From: Heracleum sosnowskyi
Lineage: Eukaryota > Streptophyta > Magnoliopsida > Apiales > Apiaceae
Assembly (NCBI GenBank): GCA_030848705.1
Contig: CM061243.1
Coordinates: forward strand, 8,767,044-8,831,043
Direction: 5' to 3'
DNA length: 64,000 nucleotides
In this document: one piece after another, positions 61,741-64,000 of the stretch
Layout of the letters: each line of letters begins with the position of its first letter
Numbering within the stretch: position 1 is the first letter of the stretch
The notes under the pieces: generated by a model
Databases searched by the model: none
Told to the model about the DNA's origin: nothing
What the model saw: only the letters and a program-made list of their open reading frames with translations
Translations under genes and position numbers: made by a program

Positions 61741-62211
61741 GTCATCTCCATCACCCTGTAAAAGAGAGGTGAAATATATTACTTTTGTGAATAACACAAC
61801 AACATTTTACAAATTGATAGATTGGATTTTGATCCAAACAACAAAATTACTACCGAGTTCATCACAGACTTTTATCCCAAGCAGCAACAAAGAGAGTATT
61901 GTGAATGTATTGAGCAGAATCAAGTGTTTGATAAAAGAAAAGTGCAGTAAGATGGTCTGATTTTCAAATTTGAAAACTTTAGTTGGTAAGAAAAGTACAT
62001 GCATTTAAGGATTTAGGTGAGAAATATTGAAGATGAGGACATAAGATCATTCGGGTTGAGTGGTGTCATGGGCAGAGCACGTGAGGCAGTATTTATGTAG
62101 GAGTTTGTGTGGATGGCAGAATCGTAATTAAGACGGAATATGAGGCTTTTAGTTGAACAGTTGGGCTGTTAACTGTTGAAAAGGCGCAACAGACACTATA
62201 ATATAGATAGA
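61741..62211 (-). promoter_or_regulatory. Helitron E 5' terminal region and Rep promoter
   Basis: The 5' end is TCTATCTATATTATAGTGTC (62,211 inward), followed by a small inverted repeat GTTAACAGCCCAACTGTTCAAC-like segment. About 470 bp separate this from the Rep start codon, so the promoter lies here. Confidence 0.6.
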
Positions 62212-62245
62212 TATCCTAATCCTTCATTCATGAATTTTTCTATAC

Positions 62246-62331
62246 CTGCATATTCAAAGATACTGCTGACATAGAAGCAGATTCCATTGATTCCGCCAAA
62301 TTGTTGAAAACCCATCAACCCTGCTCCTATC
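62246..62331 (-). pseudogene. ERD6-like sugar transporter exon upstream of Helitron E
   Basis: One 86-bp exon reads IGAGLMGFQQFGGINGICFY then VSSIFEYAG, the QQFGGIN motif of the sugar-transporter family. It has AG/GT splice sites. Its donor leaves one base that joins in phase to the exon at 33,493-33,539 to give EYAG-FPSDIG, the usual family sequence. So it and the 32.9-33.5 kb exons are one gene interrupted by the Helitron. Confidence 0.85.
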
Positions 62332-62399
62332 TGGTCAGTAAATCTAAATATCAATATCAATTTTAAGTGAATGAACTTTTTGTATGGGTTCAACAGAAA

Positions 62400-63350
62400 T
62401 TTATTAAGAAAAGCTATTACCTCAGACTGCTGTGAGTTTTCCACTGGCAAGGGGATTTGGGGCCTTAAACCATATCGTGAGTTTGAAGATTTAACTGAAG
62501 ATCCTGAAGCACGTATTGGGACAGGAGAAGGAGCAACATTGTCCCAGGGAGAAGCAACGCATGTTAAGAAAATATTGGTACATGTGTAAATTTCCAAATG
62601 CTGAGAAAGAAGTGATACTACGCTTCAGTTATGTTAATCATCTTCAGCTCTATATAATCATATCTCTACTGACAAATGACCAACCTCCAAGATAGCAGTT
62701 CAGCTTCCAGAAAAACTACCCTAATAAAGCTTATGCAAAAGCTAACATACAATCATACATATCATATATTGTAGACATGTACAAAAAATTTACATACAGC
62801 TCAATATACAAAAATTAGAAGAAAGAAAATGAGAACTAAATCAATCAAGTGTGGATAACCAAATATGCATTAGCAAATTTCAGTAATGAACTAAGAAGAT
62901 AAAGTACAAAGTCAAATATTTTAGAACATATTAAACAGAAGAAAGATATAGCAGATTTAGTATCATACCAGAAGAGTAAGAACTGTGACCTCCAGCCATA
63001 GAGAAACCAATCGTACATCAGGAGATGCTCCAAGCAACATAGGCAGTAGCAGGTGTTCACTAAACACTCAAGTTTTCACCAACTCTGCAACATATTGAAC
63101 CCAAGAACTTGCTTAAGGCAACTACTTGGATCCCTAAATCAAAGAAGGATCCCAATTGAAGCCCTAATTGTAGCCCAACGCAGATTCAAGAAGCCCAAAT
63201 CGAAGATTGAACCCCTAAATCAATCTATAAATTTAAAGCTTGAATCCCTAAATCGAATTTTAAAATGAACACCTAGATCTATAGTTAAAGACGCAGATGG
63301 ATGTGAGAGAGAAGCAAATAATGTTTGCAGTGATTTTGTAAGAGGGGAGA
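62400..63350 (-). pseudogene. Possible chimeric upstream exons of the transporter transcript
   Basis: The N-terminal half of a transporter should precede the exon at 62,331, but I see none. Instead there is an open - strand stretch (about 62,424-62,570: ASPWDNVAPSPVPIRASG, then SRYGLRPQIPLPVENSQQSE) ending at a GTAATA donor. A short ATG-led stretch MAGGHSSYSSG with a GTATGA donor lies near 62,970-63,000, after an untranslated-looking leader (63,010-63,310). I do not recognise these peptides. They may be unrelated exons placed by rearrangement. Confidence 0.3.
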
Positions 63351-63554
63351 GTGTTTTGTCCTTCAAAAAATTTGACAAAGGCGGCATTTTTTCCGCTCAT
63401 TATTTTCGCCCAATTCAATCTGTACTAGTACTGGTAATTAACTGTGACTCTCGTTTTTTATTAAAAATTAATCAATTTCTTTTTTGTTGAATTTAAAATT
63501 ATTAAAAATTACATTAGTTTATAAAATTATAATTTTTATTGAACCCGACCCGAC

Positions 63555-64000
63555 CTTTTTATTTTTTGATTATTTTTTCCCAAGACTATAATGAGTATTT
63601 ATTAACATCCGTAAGGTTGGATCGTCAAAAAAATCATTTAAAAAATTATTCAGTGAATCCAGCACGCGCTCCGTTACCCAAATCAGTATTAATACTACAC
63701 TTTCGATATAAAATCGGACATCCCGGCCTTTTTATTTTTTGATTATTTTTTTCCAAGACTATAATGAGTATTTATTAACATCCGTACGGTTGGATCGTCA
63801 AAGAAATCATTTAAAAAAATTATTCAGTGAATCCAGCACGCGCTCCGTTACCCGAATCAGTATTAATACTACACTTTTGATATAAAACAGGACATCCCAG
63901 TCTTTTTATTTTTTGATTATTTTTTCCCAAGACTATAATGAGTATTTATTAACATCCGTACGGTTGGATCATCAAAGAAATCATTTAAAAAATTATTCAG
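63555..64000. repeat. Tandem repeat of about 173 bp at the right edge
   Basis: Units begin near 63,555, 63,728 and 63,901 with CTTTTTATTTTTTGATTATT. They continue through AGACTATAATGAGTATTTAT, CATCCGTACGGTTGGAT and CAGCACGCGCTCCGTTACCC. Copies are highly similar, and the array is cut by the window end, so the true copy number is unknown. The word CATCCGTACGGTTGGAT also occurs once inside the CACTA element near 31,920. Confidence 0.9.

Larger units (their letters stand above)
33688..62211 (-). mobile_element. Giant autonomous-type Helitron E (28.5 kb; 18.6 kb without nested retrotransposon)
   Basis: Read on the - strand, it starts at 62,211 with TCTATCTATATTATAGTGTC after an A. It ends near 33,688 with the GC-rich hairpin GCCCG-GCACCG-CGGGC, then ACCCATA and CTAG, followed by T. 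These are the Helitron signatures (5' TC, 3' hairpin + CTRR, A/T target, no duplication). Both ends fall in the same intron of an ERD6-like transporter. Contents: Rep/helicase (55.8-61.7 kb), two RPA70-like genes (48.7-50.9 and 36.1-48.2 kb) and a small coiled-coil gene (34.8-35.2 kb), all on the same strand, plus a four-B3-domain gene on the opposite strand (52.9-55.3 kb). A young LTR retrotransposon lies within an RPA intron. All genes look open, so the element may be active or recently active. The boundary call is inferred from motifs and the host-gene junction together. Confidence 0.88.

Overview
This window is nuclear DNA from a flowering plant, probably a eudicot. It is AT-rich, has short spliced exons with GT-AG introns and plant-type genes, and is full of Helitrons, CACTA elements, MITEs and an LTR retrotransposon. 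I cannot name the species; an asterid, perhaps Apiaceae, is only a guess.

Region 1 (1-13.2 kb) has no intact gene. It holds a decayed LINE RNase H fragment, stacked short Helitrons with hairpin + CTAG ends (2.8-6.6 kb) and a series of MITEs. Several MITEs have clear ends and target site duplications: MULE-type at 7341-7893, two Stowaway copies at 10.9 and 12.0 kb, and a Harbinger type nested in a hAT-like element at 12.5 kb.

Region 2 (13.2-22.2 kb) is the normal host gene space. It contains a complete 21-exon plasma-membrane H+-ATPase on the + strand, predicted at 963 residues and ending in the 14-3-3-binding tail YTV. A convergent intronless kelch-like gene lies on the - strand.

Region 3 (22.2-33.5 kb) is rearranged. 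It has captured receptor-kinase exons and two tail-to-head Helitrons. One of these holds a 485-bp higher-order tandem array and a dead RPA-like gene. A deleted duplicate of the H+-ATPase gene and two CACTA elements follow, then the 3' exons of an ERD6-like sugar transporter on the - strand.

Region 4 (33,688-62,211) is the most interesting part: one giant Helitron on the - strand, 28.5 kb now and about 18.6 kb before a later insertion. Its 5' end (TCTATC...) and 3' end (hairpin + CTAG, then T) lie exactly between two consecutive sugar-transporter exons, at 62,246-62,331 and 33,493-33,539. It appears intact. It encodes an 11-exon Rep/PIF1-helicase of about 1706 residues, two RPA70-like paralogues, a two-exon 104-residue coiled-coil protein and, on the opposite strand, an 8-exon 534-residue protein with four B3-like DNA-binding domains. 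A very young Athila-like Ty3/gypsy retrotransposon (37,762-47,670) sits in an intron of one RPA gene. Its LTRs differ by one base, it has a perfect TTCGA duplication, and its gag-pol frame is open.

Region 5 (62.2-64 kb) has the upstream transporter exon, a possible chimeric first part of that transcript, and a tandem repeat of about 173 bp running off the edge.
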